Assembly: GCA_015039465.1 (NCBI GenBank)
Contig: MU130452.1
Location: 101,452 to 140,081 of the forward strand
From: Phlegmacium glaucopus
Lineage: Eukaryota > Basidiomycota > Agaricomycetes > Agaricales > Cortinariaceae
Direction of reading: 5' to 3'
DNA length: 38,630 bases
A program made the position numbers and the translations under genes. Of the stretch, positions 1 through 9,666 are shown one piece after another. The notes under the pieces are model-generated. The model was not told where the DNA came from and did not search any database. It worked only from the letters and a program-made list of their open reading frames with translations. Numbering within the stretch: position 1 is the first letter of the stretch; the number at the start of each line of letters is the position of its first letter.

Positions 1-380
1 GGTTTTTGCTACAAACATAATGTACTTTTCAGTTTTCAATTTGACGCAGTGGTTCTCGTTCTATGGATGCAAAGTTGACACTGGGTGCCAAAATAGACGT
101 GACAGGCGCGGAATGCTCATTTTTGCACACTAGGCCTCAGAATTTTTTCCAGCGTCTCCGGCTTGCTCAGACAATTCCAACAGTATAAAAATTTTCATGA
201 AAAGACATGTATTTGTTGAGATATGGCACGAAACAGTTTCGAGCCCGAAATGACGCGCAATTTGTTGATTTCTCAAAAAGGCAGTCGTGGCCAACTGTTT
301 TGCAAACAGCAATAAAGCCGGATCTTAGGGAATAGATTGAATATTGAACTAGTTATTGTTCCCACAAAAACCAAACCTCT
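1..380. other. 5' flank, no gene recognised
   Basis: I see no convincing coding region here. The stretch ends just before the ATG at 381 and probably holds the promoter of that gene, but I could not pick out a clear TATA box or other site. Confidence 0.4.
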
Positions 381-1325
381 ATGGCTTCGAAAACCACTCT
401 CAGCCTCAAAAGTAGATTGATAAAATCAGTCTCCAGCTCCTTTCGCTATAATCCTCGGAATATGGAGAACCCCTGGTATGGTCTCTGGATGTTAGAGCTC
501 CTGAAAGTGACAGAGTCTTTCAACAATATCGTCGTCGTTCCGCAGTATGCATTATGGTTCACGCTGCCCGCAGATGAGCCAGAAGTTGAGGCCATGGAAG
601 AAATTGATGAGGACGCTGTTAGCGAAGATGAAGGTAGTGCACAAGAGGAGGGCAGTGATCAGGATGCTGGCAGCGATTGGGACGAAGGCGAGCCCTACAG
701 CAGCGATGACGAGTTAGATTGCTTTCGGGATACAGATGAGAGTGTCGATGCTCTAAAACACGAAACGCCAAACATCGTACTGGACACCGAACAAGATCCT
801 GACACATCAATCGCTGAATCTCTGTTCACCGTTCCAGATGGATCAGCTCCTCAAGCCATTCCCGACTTTGTCGCCCTCCACATTCTAACCAAGAAATTGG
901 TCTTGCCTTCCAGCGCTCATCTCAGATCCAGATACGAGCGTCGGGCGGGTTACAGAATAATTCACGAATGTTGCCCTCTTGTCGTAGAGATCAAGGCTTT
1001 TCCTGCACGGAAACTGAAGGAGGTGAAGTTGAAGAAAATGCTTACCACCCGTTTAGCAAACGCCGTCCAAGATCTGGGGTTCCAGTGTTACCACCTCTTC
1101 AGGAGGTATGAACATGCCCTTTGAACGGTCGCAATCGCTGCTACTGGCGATCATTGGACGCACCTTATTATTACTCGGTCTGATGCACCTCGAGCGGTAG
1201 GGGATTGCATGGATACCAAAGCATGGGATGATCTTTTTTTTCCAGCTGCTGTTATTTTGGGTACTCCGGCATCTGACCTTAGAATGCAAGAGATTGCCGA
1301 TTTTCTGCATTCGAAACCTGCGTGA
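381..1325 (+). pseudogene. acidic hypothetical protein with in-frame TGA
   Basis: An ATG at 381 opens a 247-codon frame ending at a TGA (1122-1124). The same frame continues open for 66 more codons to a TGA at 1323-1325. The extension reads as protein, with segments such as ATGDHWTHLIITRSDAP and DLRMQEIADFLHS. The full product would be about 313 residues. Residues about 65-120 are a very acidic, Ser/Glu/Asp-rich linker. The part after about 165 mixes basic and hydrophobic segments (EIKAFPARKLKEVKLKKM) and looks like a folded domain. It resembles uncharacterised proteins found in many mushroom genomes, and I do not assign a function. No GT..AG intron removes the TGA without also losing the plausible coding sequence. 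I therefore favour a nonsense mutation, leaving a truncated protein or a pseudogene. Confidence 0.55.
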
Positions 1326-1981
1326 CCTATGGATTAACTTTCTTACGGTACATTGTATTCACCCAGCATCTATTCATCATCTGAGGTGGGGATAGGAGGA
1401 TGTCATTTTTCACGACAAAGTCATCATCAATCAGTATTACGCATCTGCAAACCTGCGGGGGCAAGCTCGCTTTGCCATCCGAATCGTATCGCGTAAATAT
1501 CCTCGACTTTGAAACAAACAAATTCATCACCTTTATTTTTGACAACTGAATGATAATGTGCTCGATGACAAAATGTACCCAAACGCTAGTGTAAGTAAAG
1601 CAGGTTGCTTTACCGTTGGACAATGGTATTACCGAAATGGGATAGGGCCACCAGACGGCCAACAAAACATTTTATATTTAGTGTATGCCACACATTCTTT
1701 CACTCATTGTCCTATTTGCTTAAATACTGGACTTTTGTACTGTAAAAAATCAGTTGAATACTCCCCAATAATTTTCATTCTCAAAGAGCTCAGACACGAG
1801 CTCTACTTATATTTCTATTTACAAAACACAGGTAGTCTATTTCGGAGTAACAAAAGTCCATTACCAAAAGGAGCTTGTGCGAGTAGGTCAGAAACCCGAA
1901 TCAATCACTTGCTTGAACACGAAGCAGATAGATCCCTTCCCCTCGTAACATTAATATACCTAATTCTACGGTAGTACAAAC
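1326..1981. other. intergenic, no gene recognised
   Basis: Short overlapping open frames occur on both strands (for example 1558-1974 plus and 1327-1665 minus), but neither shows domain-like composition, good splice sites or a recognisable motif. I see nothing functional here apart from the TA at 1982-1983 used as a transposon target. Confidence 0.4.
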
Positions 1982-2047
1982 TACATCAGCAAACTTGGGG
2001 CCGGCTTACCAGCACCAGACAGCACCAGACAGCACCATAGAACCATA

Positions 2048-2222
2048 CATCAGTAAGTTCGGGTTTTGCTATGGGTGCTATGGAGCGCTGTCCAGCGCTG
2101 TCAATCAAAGACCCTTTGCTATGTCACTATAGGTTGCTATGGGACTCTATATAGTGCTTGACAGCTCTTGGCAGTTTCCCATAGTGCCATTTTTTGACCC
2201 TGAAAACCTGAATTTACTGATG
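2048..2222 (+). mobile_element. 175-bp MITE with TA target, inside copy 1
   Basis: The ends are CATCAGTAAGTTCGGG and CTGAATTTACTGATG, near-perfect inverted repeats, flanked by TA at 2046-2047 and 2223-2224. Copies 2 and 3 of the host element have an uninterrupted ACCATAGAAAAGG at this point, which proves insertion. The terminal sequence differs from the host element's own CATCAGCAAA by one base, so a relative has jumped into its cousin. Confidence 0.88.
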
Positions 2223-2268
2223 TAGAAAAGGTTCTTTTGTTTATAGTGCTGTCCGGTGTCACGGTAAC

Positions 2269-2883
2269 TAGGGTTACCAAAGTTCAGTTCAGTTCAGTTC
2301 TTCATGTCCTCAGCCTGAACTGAACTGAACTGTTTGCATATGGTCCTGAACTGAACTGAACCATTTAAGAACTGGTTTGAACTGAACTGAACTGAAGAAC
2401 CATTATAAAATCTGAAATTTTACCTTTTTCTGAAAATTTATTGTACAATGACCTTCCTTAGCCGTTAGCCACTTGATTTCCACTCATATATGATCTCAGA
2501 ACTCCTTTAGAACACAGAAAACCATTGTTTTATATTTATTTTCCTAAATAGGCAGTACTGATCTATGCTGACATAATAACATCACATACCAAGTCTGGCC
2601 ATTACCTCCTTCCTTAGCCATTATTTCATGCTCAAAAAGACTGCCAAACCATTCCAATGTTCATAAATTACTAAAGGATCACTTTCCATACAATGTTAAG
2701 TCAAAAGAAGAGAATTGCCTGGCCTTCTGGGACCTAATGGTTCAGCAGTTCAGTTCAGTTCGAACTGCATGAACCATAAATCTCTAAATGCCTGAACCTG
2801 AACTGAACTGAACTGAATTATCAGTTCAGTTCAGTTCAGTTCAGGTTCATGAGTCAGTTCTGAACTGAACTTTGGTAACCCTA
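2269..2883 (+). mobile_element. hAT-type MITE with TTCAG subterminal repeats
   Basis: The element has inverted ends TAGGGTTACCAAAGTTCAG / CTGAACTTTGGTAACCCTA. It is flanked by ACGGTAAC (2261-2268) and ACAGTAAC (2884-2891), an 8-bp duplication with one mismatch, as expected for the hAT superfamily. The empty site is seen in copies 2 and 3 of the host element. Both ends contain runs of the pentamer CAGTT/AACTG, probably transposase-binding subterminal repeats. There is no coding capacity. Confidence 0.86.
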
Positions 2884-3249
2884 ACAGTAACGCTATCCGG
2901 AAATGGCCCAACACTAGACAGCACTATAGAGTGCTATAAGGTACTATATAGGGCTATAAGGTGCTATATAGGGCTAGGATAATACTGTAGTTAGAGAGCC
3001 CTATACTCATAATATTCTAATAGCAATCACAACGAGAGTAAGGAAATTGTTTAAAAAATTATATTCAACTAAGTAATAGTAATCTAAACATCATAATATA
3101 CTACTTATACTACTGTAAAGGATCATTGTCGTCATTGCAATTTACACCTAAGATGGAATTAGAACAATTAATTATGATAGAGGGGAAATTTAAGGGCTTA
3201 CACGTGTGGTATAACACACTGTCGTCGTCATCACACGCTGTAATTGTCA

Positions 3250-3470
3250 CCGCACCATGTCGTTGTCACATGTCGTTGTCGCATGTCGTCATCGCATGTT
3301 GTTGTAGTCGTTGTCGCATGTTGTTGTAGTTGTTGTAGTCATAGTTGTAGTCATCGTAGTCGTTGTCGCATGTTGTCATAGTTGTCGTAGTTGTAGTTGT
3401 AGTTGTTGTAGTTGTAGTCACATGTCGTTGTCCCATGTCGTTGTCACATGTCGTTGTTGTCGCCACTATA
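3250..3470 (+). repeat. GTTGTC/GTTGTA microsatellite in copy 1
   Basis: A degenerate trinucleotide-based repeat (GTT, GTC, GTA and short CATGTCGTTGTC blocks) forms the core of the CATCAGCAAA element. Long apparent open frames here are low-complexity Val/Cys or Thr runs and are not genes. Confidence 0.85.
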
Positions 3471-3919
3471 AGCGTCATCAATGTTTTGTCATTTATTATC
3501 ATTGTTGTTTGTCGAGGTGCTCACCATTTGTTGTTATCGCTGTTGTGGTATTGCTGTCAGTGGTAGTGGTGGTGGTATGGAAGTGACGAACTCGGTGGGA
3601 ACAAGTGTTGAACTTATATATTTAGTAATTTTAGTTTTTTGTGCACGGACTCTGTTTAGGGTTGGCTTATTTAACTTAATGAAAATCTCAAAAAATGTGA
3701 TGTATTCTAATGTGATGGAGTGACAAAGCTAGACCGTGCTAGACAGCACTGGTGTGCGCAACATGAATACTATGGAAACTATAACTCACTATAGTTATGG
3801 TGACGTGACTGTAGATACTATAAGATACTATAATTTTATGTGACGTGACTATAGGCTACTATAATTTGGTGTGACATAACTATGACAAACTATGGGAAAT
3901 CCCCGATTTTGCTGATGTA

Positions 3920-4040
3920 AACCAATGGTCAGAGATGAAATAGGTCATTAAAACAGACACGAAGCCATGAAGCTAATTGTTGTAGACTCTTCTGCTATTG
4001 GAGTATGTCTCTAAGTCTTTCTCTATGGTCAAGGTCCACA
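3920..4040 (+). pseudogene. 5' fragment of a membrane-protein paralogue
   Basis: Positions 3920-3982 match 4971-5033, the leader and start codon of the intact membrane-protein gene, with about four differences in 63 bases. Weaker similarity runs on through the first coding exon to about 4040, where a stop is already present. The fragment begins exactly at the TA bordering transposon copy 1, so its upstream part is missing here. That part is found beside copy 2 at 24,897-25,165. Confidence 0.8.
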
Positions 4041-4449
4041 GTATGTCTGAGCATGTACATGAAATCGGTGCCCCACTCTCTAATAGTCTATTCAGTGGTT
4101 TGAGTGGGCCATTGCATTCAGCCCCGGGCCGGCAGATCCGAGTTGTGTCAGATCAAGTGTCGAACAGATATATGACTTACGATACTATTCACTTATTCCT
4201 TGAAACACCATGACATTGATTTTAAAGCTGATCCAGGTGGAATGAGAGATGGCAGACAGACCCTTCGTTCAACTCGGCACTTACACTGAGTTTGAAATAA
4301 AATTAGGGCAAAGTCCGAGACTACCGACCGCAGGAATACGTTCGACCTCGATGCTGACAACGGTTAGACCAACCCCTTCAACGCACACCTACAAGACGAT
4401 GGTGCACTCATATATGTAGAAATATTTAACACAAAAGGTCAAGTTAAAT
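4041..4449. other. no gene recognised
   Basis: I see no exon-like sequence here. By position this should be the decayed middle of the membrane-protein paralogue, but I could not align it to the intact copy. Confidence 0.35.
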
Positions 4450-4650
4450 TCACATTAACACACATATAATAACTTACTGCGCATCTTCAAATACTCACTT
4501 CATTGTCTTCAGCATCTTCTCTCTCTTCTTTTTACACTCCCTTATGATATACCGAGTTGTAAAACACTTTTAACAGATGTTAGAGTGGAGGGAAAGAAGA
4601 TGGGAGCGTTGATCAGTGTGTTAACCATCAGAAAAGCGACCTACCACTGA
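4450..4650 (+). repeat. 3' flank of the lost paralogue (direct repeat with 6545-6765)
   Basis: Shared blocks include the CAGCATCTTCTC motif, AGATGTTAGAG followed by GGGAAAG, and a GTTGATC...GTGTTAA.CATCAGA block, in the same order as downstream of the intact gene (6545-6765). This marks the end of a first tandem unit whose coding part is mostly gone. Confidence 0.65.
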
Positions 4651-5012
4651 CATAGGTTCGTCCGCGTTTAAATCCATTGAATAGAGGTAAGTTGATGAAT
4701 ACATCATAAGTTCGATCAATAGATAATCACTATAATAATCTTTTTGTGGATATATTTCAATGACGGAAGCTACTAGTGAGGCCAGGCTTACCTTAAAAAA
4801 AACTCGGTTACCCAAGGTAACAGGTTCCATAGCCTCAAACTAACACATTCCGACCTGACCGAACATCTGATTCTGATTATGACAGCAACAGTTTGTTGAG
4901 ATCATCACGAACTTCAAGCTTTACCGCAGTGACATTATTTGATATAGATGCTAGACTCTTATATAAACCAATGGTCAGAGATGAAATAGGTCATTACAAC
5001 AGACACGAAGTC

Positions 5013-6277
5013 ATGAAGCTAACTGCTGGAGATTTTCTTCTCATTGGAATGTTTCTCGAATGCTTCCTCTACGGTAAGACATTTTTTGTACAACCTGCAC
5101 GACCCTTGCTAAAGAAGTATAATATTAATCTGTCCCAGGACTTTATTCCGGCATATTTGCCATATATCTACAAGGAACATTGAAAAGAAGCACCAACAAG
5201 AGGAACAATATCCTTTTCTACGCTCTCTGTGCTCTCTACGTTCTATCTGCTGTTACCGTCGTGGCTGATATATCATGTTTCATATATGATGTTAGTAACA
5301 GTTCTATCAGTAACGATAACCATCTTTTTTTACACTTTCAGTTGTGCAGTCTCTCAGGAATCTGACAACACTACTCCAACTCGAGTTTCTTGCAGCCACA
5401 GTATCTGGTTGCTGTGATTTCATTGCTCAATCCATCCTAGTATGTATACACTGCTATGCCTATCATTTATTTTACTGATGCAAATTTTAAAGATCTACCG
5501 TTGCTGGATTGTGTGGGGTTGCAATATCCGTGGTGTGATCCTTCCTTCAATCTTAGCAGTTGCATACTTAGGTCAGTCAACCTATCTTATTTTACTGGCA
5601 AATTTCAAATCATTTCCTCTAGTTATCTGGCTAGTACCTACTGGCTTCCTGTCCATCCACTCAGGCCAAACTGTACAACCTGACTGGTCGTATAGGATGA
5701 TCATGGCAGCTATCGCAATTTCCATGACCGTGAATGCTCTGGTGACGTTCTTAATTGTGTTCAAGATCTCCAGGGTGTACCGTGAAATCGGGTCTACCTC
5801 AGATGGCCAAAGTTTGGGCGCTACTGGCGGGAGCCAAATTCGGGCTGTCGTATTCATAATAATTGAATCTGGCATGATATTGTTTTCAATCCAATTGGTT
5901 CGGCTCCTGGCCTCCATTTTTATATTGACGGACACTGGCAGTGGAATTCTTGTGCTCATCATTAATATCCACCAAATGTTGAACGTGATTACAACATCAA
6001 TCTCTGCTACTTCTTATTTCACTGATAACATTGGTCTGTCTAGGGTATAACACCTACAATCATCCTGGTGCGGGTCTCCATGGGATTGTCCTTCCACGAT
6101 AAAGAATCCATGAGAGAATCTACCATTGAGAGTTTGCGCTTTGTGGCCGACAATCCAAATTCAATATCGGAAACGGAAGATCATGACGCCGGTATTGTTA
6201 ATGATGCCGGTATTGTCAATGAAGGCGATAACATTGGCGTTCGACAAGGTGACGATATCGAGATGGTAGATAGATGA
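5013..6277 (+). CDS. seven-helix membrane protein, 346 aa, five exons
   Basis: Proposed exons are 5013-5073, 5139-5294, 5342-5439, 5493-5984 and 6044-6277. Introns are 65, 47, 53 and 59 nt, all GT..AG, and the joined frame is open (1,041 nt). The start is chosen at MKLTAGDFLLIGMF, where the first hydrophobic helix begins; an upstream in-frame ATG at 4972 is less likely. Seven hydrophobic segments are visible, near residues 5-28, 38-62, 73-105, 120-140, 175-198, 225-248 and 255-282. A hydrophilic tail follows, containing a DAGIVN repeat. It looks like one of the large mushroom families of uncharacterised integral membrane proteins, sometimes compared with receptors. No ligand or function can be read from the sequence. 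This is the surviving member of a tandem pair. Confidence 0.85.
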
Positions 6278-6943
6278 TCACATCGAGCCTGGAGGCAGCA
6301 TTCAAGGCAGCATGCACTAGAGTTGGTAGATATGGCACATGTACATAAACTGGCCTTGGTCGAAAACTTCCATAACAAGCGCTGGGCACCTTATTTCACC
6401 TTATACTGCAGTCTATTTCTTATTTCTCCCCCCCCGATTATCCATAAACTACTATCTCATCTTATACCCTTCTCACCTCGTTACTTAATCCACCGCTTGT
6501 GTGTGATGGCGCGTTCATCTTTTTGCACCTAGCAGGATAGCCATCGAGCTTGGTATATTTCATATTCACATTTCGTCTTCGAATACTCAGTGTATTATAT
6601 TCAGCATCTTCTCATTCATTCCTTTGATAATTTACCCAGTAATAAAAGGCCTTCAAGAGATGTTAGAGCGTCGGGAAAGATCAGTCCAAATATTGATGGG
6701 GGTCGACTCGGAGATGGCACTGGCAGTGTTGATCGGGTGTTAAACATCAGAGAAACGACATAGCATATAAGAGGCTCCCAATCGGGGAGGGGATGGGTCA
6801 ATCAAGCCAACTCAATCTTTTTCCAATTTTGCATTGACACTTTCAAATCAAATCAACCAGATACGCATCGATGCACGCACCCAACTCGTGTATAGCTTTG
6901 AACTAAAGTCGTAGCCTAATGGCGGTTCTAGCGTCTATTACGA
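6278..6943. other. 3' flank of the membrane-protein gene
   Basis: Contains the presumed 3' untranslated region. Positions 6545-6765 repeat 4450-4650 and define the right end of the tandem duplication unit. No further gene is seen. Confidence 0.5.
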
Positions 6944-9200
6944 CTAAACCCAACCTCTCCTCCAGCAGACAGGGGTAAAACCCCCTCCTGCCGCAGCACC
7001 TCGTCTCATCTCCTCTTCATCCAACCCTGCCTCGTCCAGAATCTTCTCAACCTCTGCTAAAATCGGTTTATACGCAGCTTTAAAAGGCAGGATTAAAAAT
7101 GATCCAAACGAACAAAAATAATAAGCTAAAAACAACGCACTATATCGCTCTTCAGCACGTGTAAATCCATCTCTATGTAGTTGCTTCCCTTAATTATCGC
7201 TATTGCCATGAGCTTTTTGAGCCCAGTATCCACCCGGGAAGCGCGGTCAGAAGAATATTATAAGAGGCAGAGAAGAACTAACGTGAACGAGCGTAGAACA
7301 TGGCTAACGTTTCTCCAGGTAACGGAGTACTTTGGATATCTTCCGGCGAACGTGTGGTATCTTTTGATACACCCATAAAAGCTGTTGCTTGAGAGCGAAG
7401 TTCATCCTGAAGAAAAGAAATAGTTAAAAGAAATTTGAACAGAGTGTGCATTGGATGGGGAGAGAATGAATTTTACCTGAGATATCGTCATCGCTATCAT
7501 CGTCCTCATCGTCGTCGCTACTACTTTCTACATCACCATCAGGGATAACAACATCACTCTCCTTCAAACAAATATACTTATCCATTTTATCCAATTGAAG
7601 CGCGTAAAAATGGTCCAAAGTATATTCGCGTGATCCACGTTCTTGATTCCTCCATATCTATGAAGTAAAAAAAATGTTTAACTCTCGGATTTTCAGATGA
7701 CAAGGAGAGGAGGCCTCCTTACATGTAGAGTGTATGTCGGAGAACTGCTAACATGGCGTTATATCTTGGAAGAGGAATTGTGAGCGATGGATCGGTAGGA
7801 TCAGGTCCGTCCAGTGTCGCTGTCTTAGGAGTCTCGGGGGCAGCACCAGGTGGCTGAACCTGTGATTTTAGGGGTTCGATAACTTGAACTATACTATAAA
7901 AAAAGAAGGATACATACCTCGTCTTCGCCTTCATCATCCTCCTCTCCACTACTACTATATTCTGCTCCTTCCACTTCGCAGCTTTATCCTTGTGTTTTTT
8001 CTTTGCGCCTTTAGACTTGGCACCACCCTGTGCTTTTGGTTTTTTCAACGTCATGCTGCTCCATTTCCCCTTCCCGGTGAGCTGATATCCGTACCTTGGA
8101 AAATAAAATAGAGAGAAACTCATCAGCCCCCAAAAAAAATCGTGTATAAAAAAAAAAGAAAAAAACAATAAAACAATAAAAGCAACTTACAAATCATTCC
8201 AGAAAACACTTTCCAATGTCTCTTCGTTAGTATCTTCATCTGTAACACCTCCAAACAGGATTCCCAGCCCTTTTCTTGCCCATAGAGTCATCGTACAGCC
8301 ACTACGAAGAGACGGCGCGTAGGCATCGGATGCGCGTTTACGTCGTTCCCATTTGATCGTTAGTTGAGTTTGAGGTTGCTTGCTAGGCGCTTTCGATGTG
8401 GTTTTTGGGGGTGCGCTGACTGGTTTCGAGGTAGGACTCGGATCTGAAGTAGAGGGTAATGTGATTCTTGGGGAGACTATTGTTAGCATAACGATGGAAA
8501 GGGAAGATGTAGAAAGAAGTGCATTACATCAGTAACCAGGTATCATGGAGCATTACGCCAACTGGACGTTTCCCTTTTGCGTATTCCTTGCAATATCCAC
8601 CTAATTCCTTAGTTGTTAAGTTCGCAAGTCAAAACTTGTAGGGTTGGGAAGAGGCAGACCGTGTAAGATGATATCTTCGGCGCAAGGCAGAAAAGAGAAA
8701 CCACTGTGTGGTCTGTTGGTCTCTTACTGAGAAGGCGATGTTCATCCCTGGAACTTACGAGGTAAAAACTCACGATGGTTTAGCATCCATTTCTCTAAAT
8801 TCGACTTGATTCCATTTGTACTCTTGCGCGTCGAATAACCACAAGTCGTTTGGATAGCGAGCTAACAGCTATTAGGTGTCAGACAACCTCATTTGGAGTC
8901 ACACAATTGACGCGTACTTGTCACTCCAGGTTCGTAGAATCCTCTAAATAGTACAAGGTATTGTGAGCACAAGAATGATAGAATTCCATTTGAACCTGTA
9001 CAGTACCTAGGACAAACAGGCCCTTTCCTCTCTCCCGCTGAAATCTTCTTCAAACTTTGCATAGTCATTCTTAAGCCTTATAGAAACGTGAGTATCAAGG
9101 TTTTTGGGAGGGAGAACTAAATTCAGTCAAAAAGGTCGCAACGCGGCATAGTAATGATAGTATGAATTTGAAGAACTTGTCAATGGCTCCCAAGTATCAT
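6944..9200 (-). pseudogene. Kelch-repeat protein pseudogene (KEL3/KLHDC4 type)
   Basis: Read on the minus strand, exon-sized pieces match the order of a KEL3/KLHDC4 protein: YLVLFRGFYEPGVT, ARYPNDLWLFDAQEYKWNQV, GGYCKEYAKGKRPVGVMLHD, APSLRSGCTMTLWARKGLG, LFGGVTDEDTNEETLE, YGYQLTGKGKWSSMTLKKP, PLPRYNAMLAVL, DHFYALQLDKMDKY, an acidic stretch, and the C-terminal AYKPILAEVEKILDEAGLDE. Introns of 50-100 nt separate them. Signs of decay: the N-terminal third is missing, one kelch core Gly is Arg (FRG), a one-base deletion near 7642 shifts the frame relative to the second copy at 32,690, and an in-frame TAA lies at 7190-7192 just before GKQLHRDGF. Family members have roughly 500-700 residues. The product's molecular role is unclear even in yeast. 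Confidence 0.8.
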
Positions 9201-9666
9201 CATCCTGATTCCTCAAATATTCAAAGGTCTACCATTGCCGGATTTACACAATATCTTTTTTTGCTTAGTCCATGCTCTTCCCTTCACTTTGTTCATCGGT
9301 CGTTCGTCAATCAACAACGTTTGCGTGTATGATAGTGTTTTCTTATGTATCTCCTTACTTCATTCTTTCCGCCACATTTACACTTTCCTTCCTTCGTTAC
9401 TTCCTCGTATTATTTCTCATACAGTAAGAAATCTCACCTGCCCACGTAGTGGTGTCAATGTAACCACGGTTCAAACGCGACCTGACCTGAACTAAACCAC
9501 AAGTCCAGTTCAAAGTTCGGCATGTGAGGTAGAACCGAATCATCAGTCCAGTTCTCAGTTCGACAAAACCTCAAATTTGGTGAGCGAGTTCGAACCAGGG
9601 CTGGTAAAAGCCTGAGGTTTTGTGGAAGGCCCAAACCAATGCCAATTTGCAACTGTCGCATAGTGT
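9201..9666. other. no gene recognised
   Basis: Convergence zone between two minus-strand genes. Positions 9450-9660 have a repeat-like character (TAGTGGTGTCAATG followed by GTTCAAA and CAGTTC blocks) that recalls hAT MITE ends, but I found no matching second end or target duplication. Confidence 0.3.

Larger units (their letters stand above)
1984..3917 (+). mobile_element. CATCAGCAAA-family non-autonomous DNA element, copy 1
   Basis: The element begins CATCAGCAAACTTGGGG and ends TTTTGCTGATG, so it has short inverted ends. It is flanked on both sides by TA (1982-1983 and 3918-3919), the target duplication typical of Tc1/mariner-like elements. It is 1,934 bp long because two smaller elements sit inside it (2048-2222 and 2269-2883). 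The core holds a degenerate GTT/GTC microsatellite. There is no transposase, so it must depend on one supplied elsewhere. Copies 2 (23,726-24,894) and 3 (29,573-32,515) share both ends and the core. Confidence 0.88.

Noticed and set aside
1558..1974. 138-codon open frame between gene 1 and copy 1
   Set aside because: No motif, no consistent splice context, and overlapping minus-strand frames of similar quality; probably chance.
3126..3723. Overlapping open frames rich in Val, Cys and Thr
   Set aside because: They are readings of a trinucleotide microsatellite inside a non-autonomous transposon, appear on both strands, and recur in copy 2.
5295..5341. Frameshift in a T-run of the membrane-protein gene
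   Set aside because: Reading straight through gives a stop, but a 47-nt GT..AG intron here restores the frame and matches the other introns in size.
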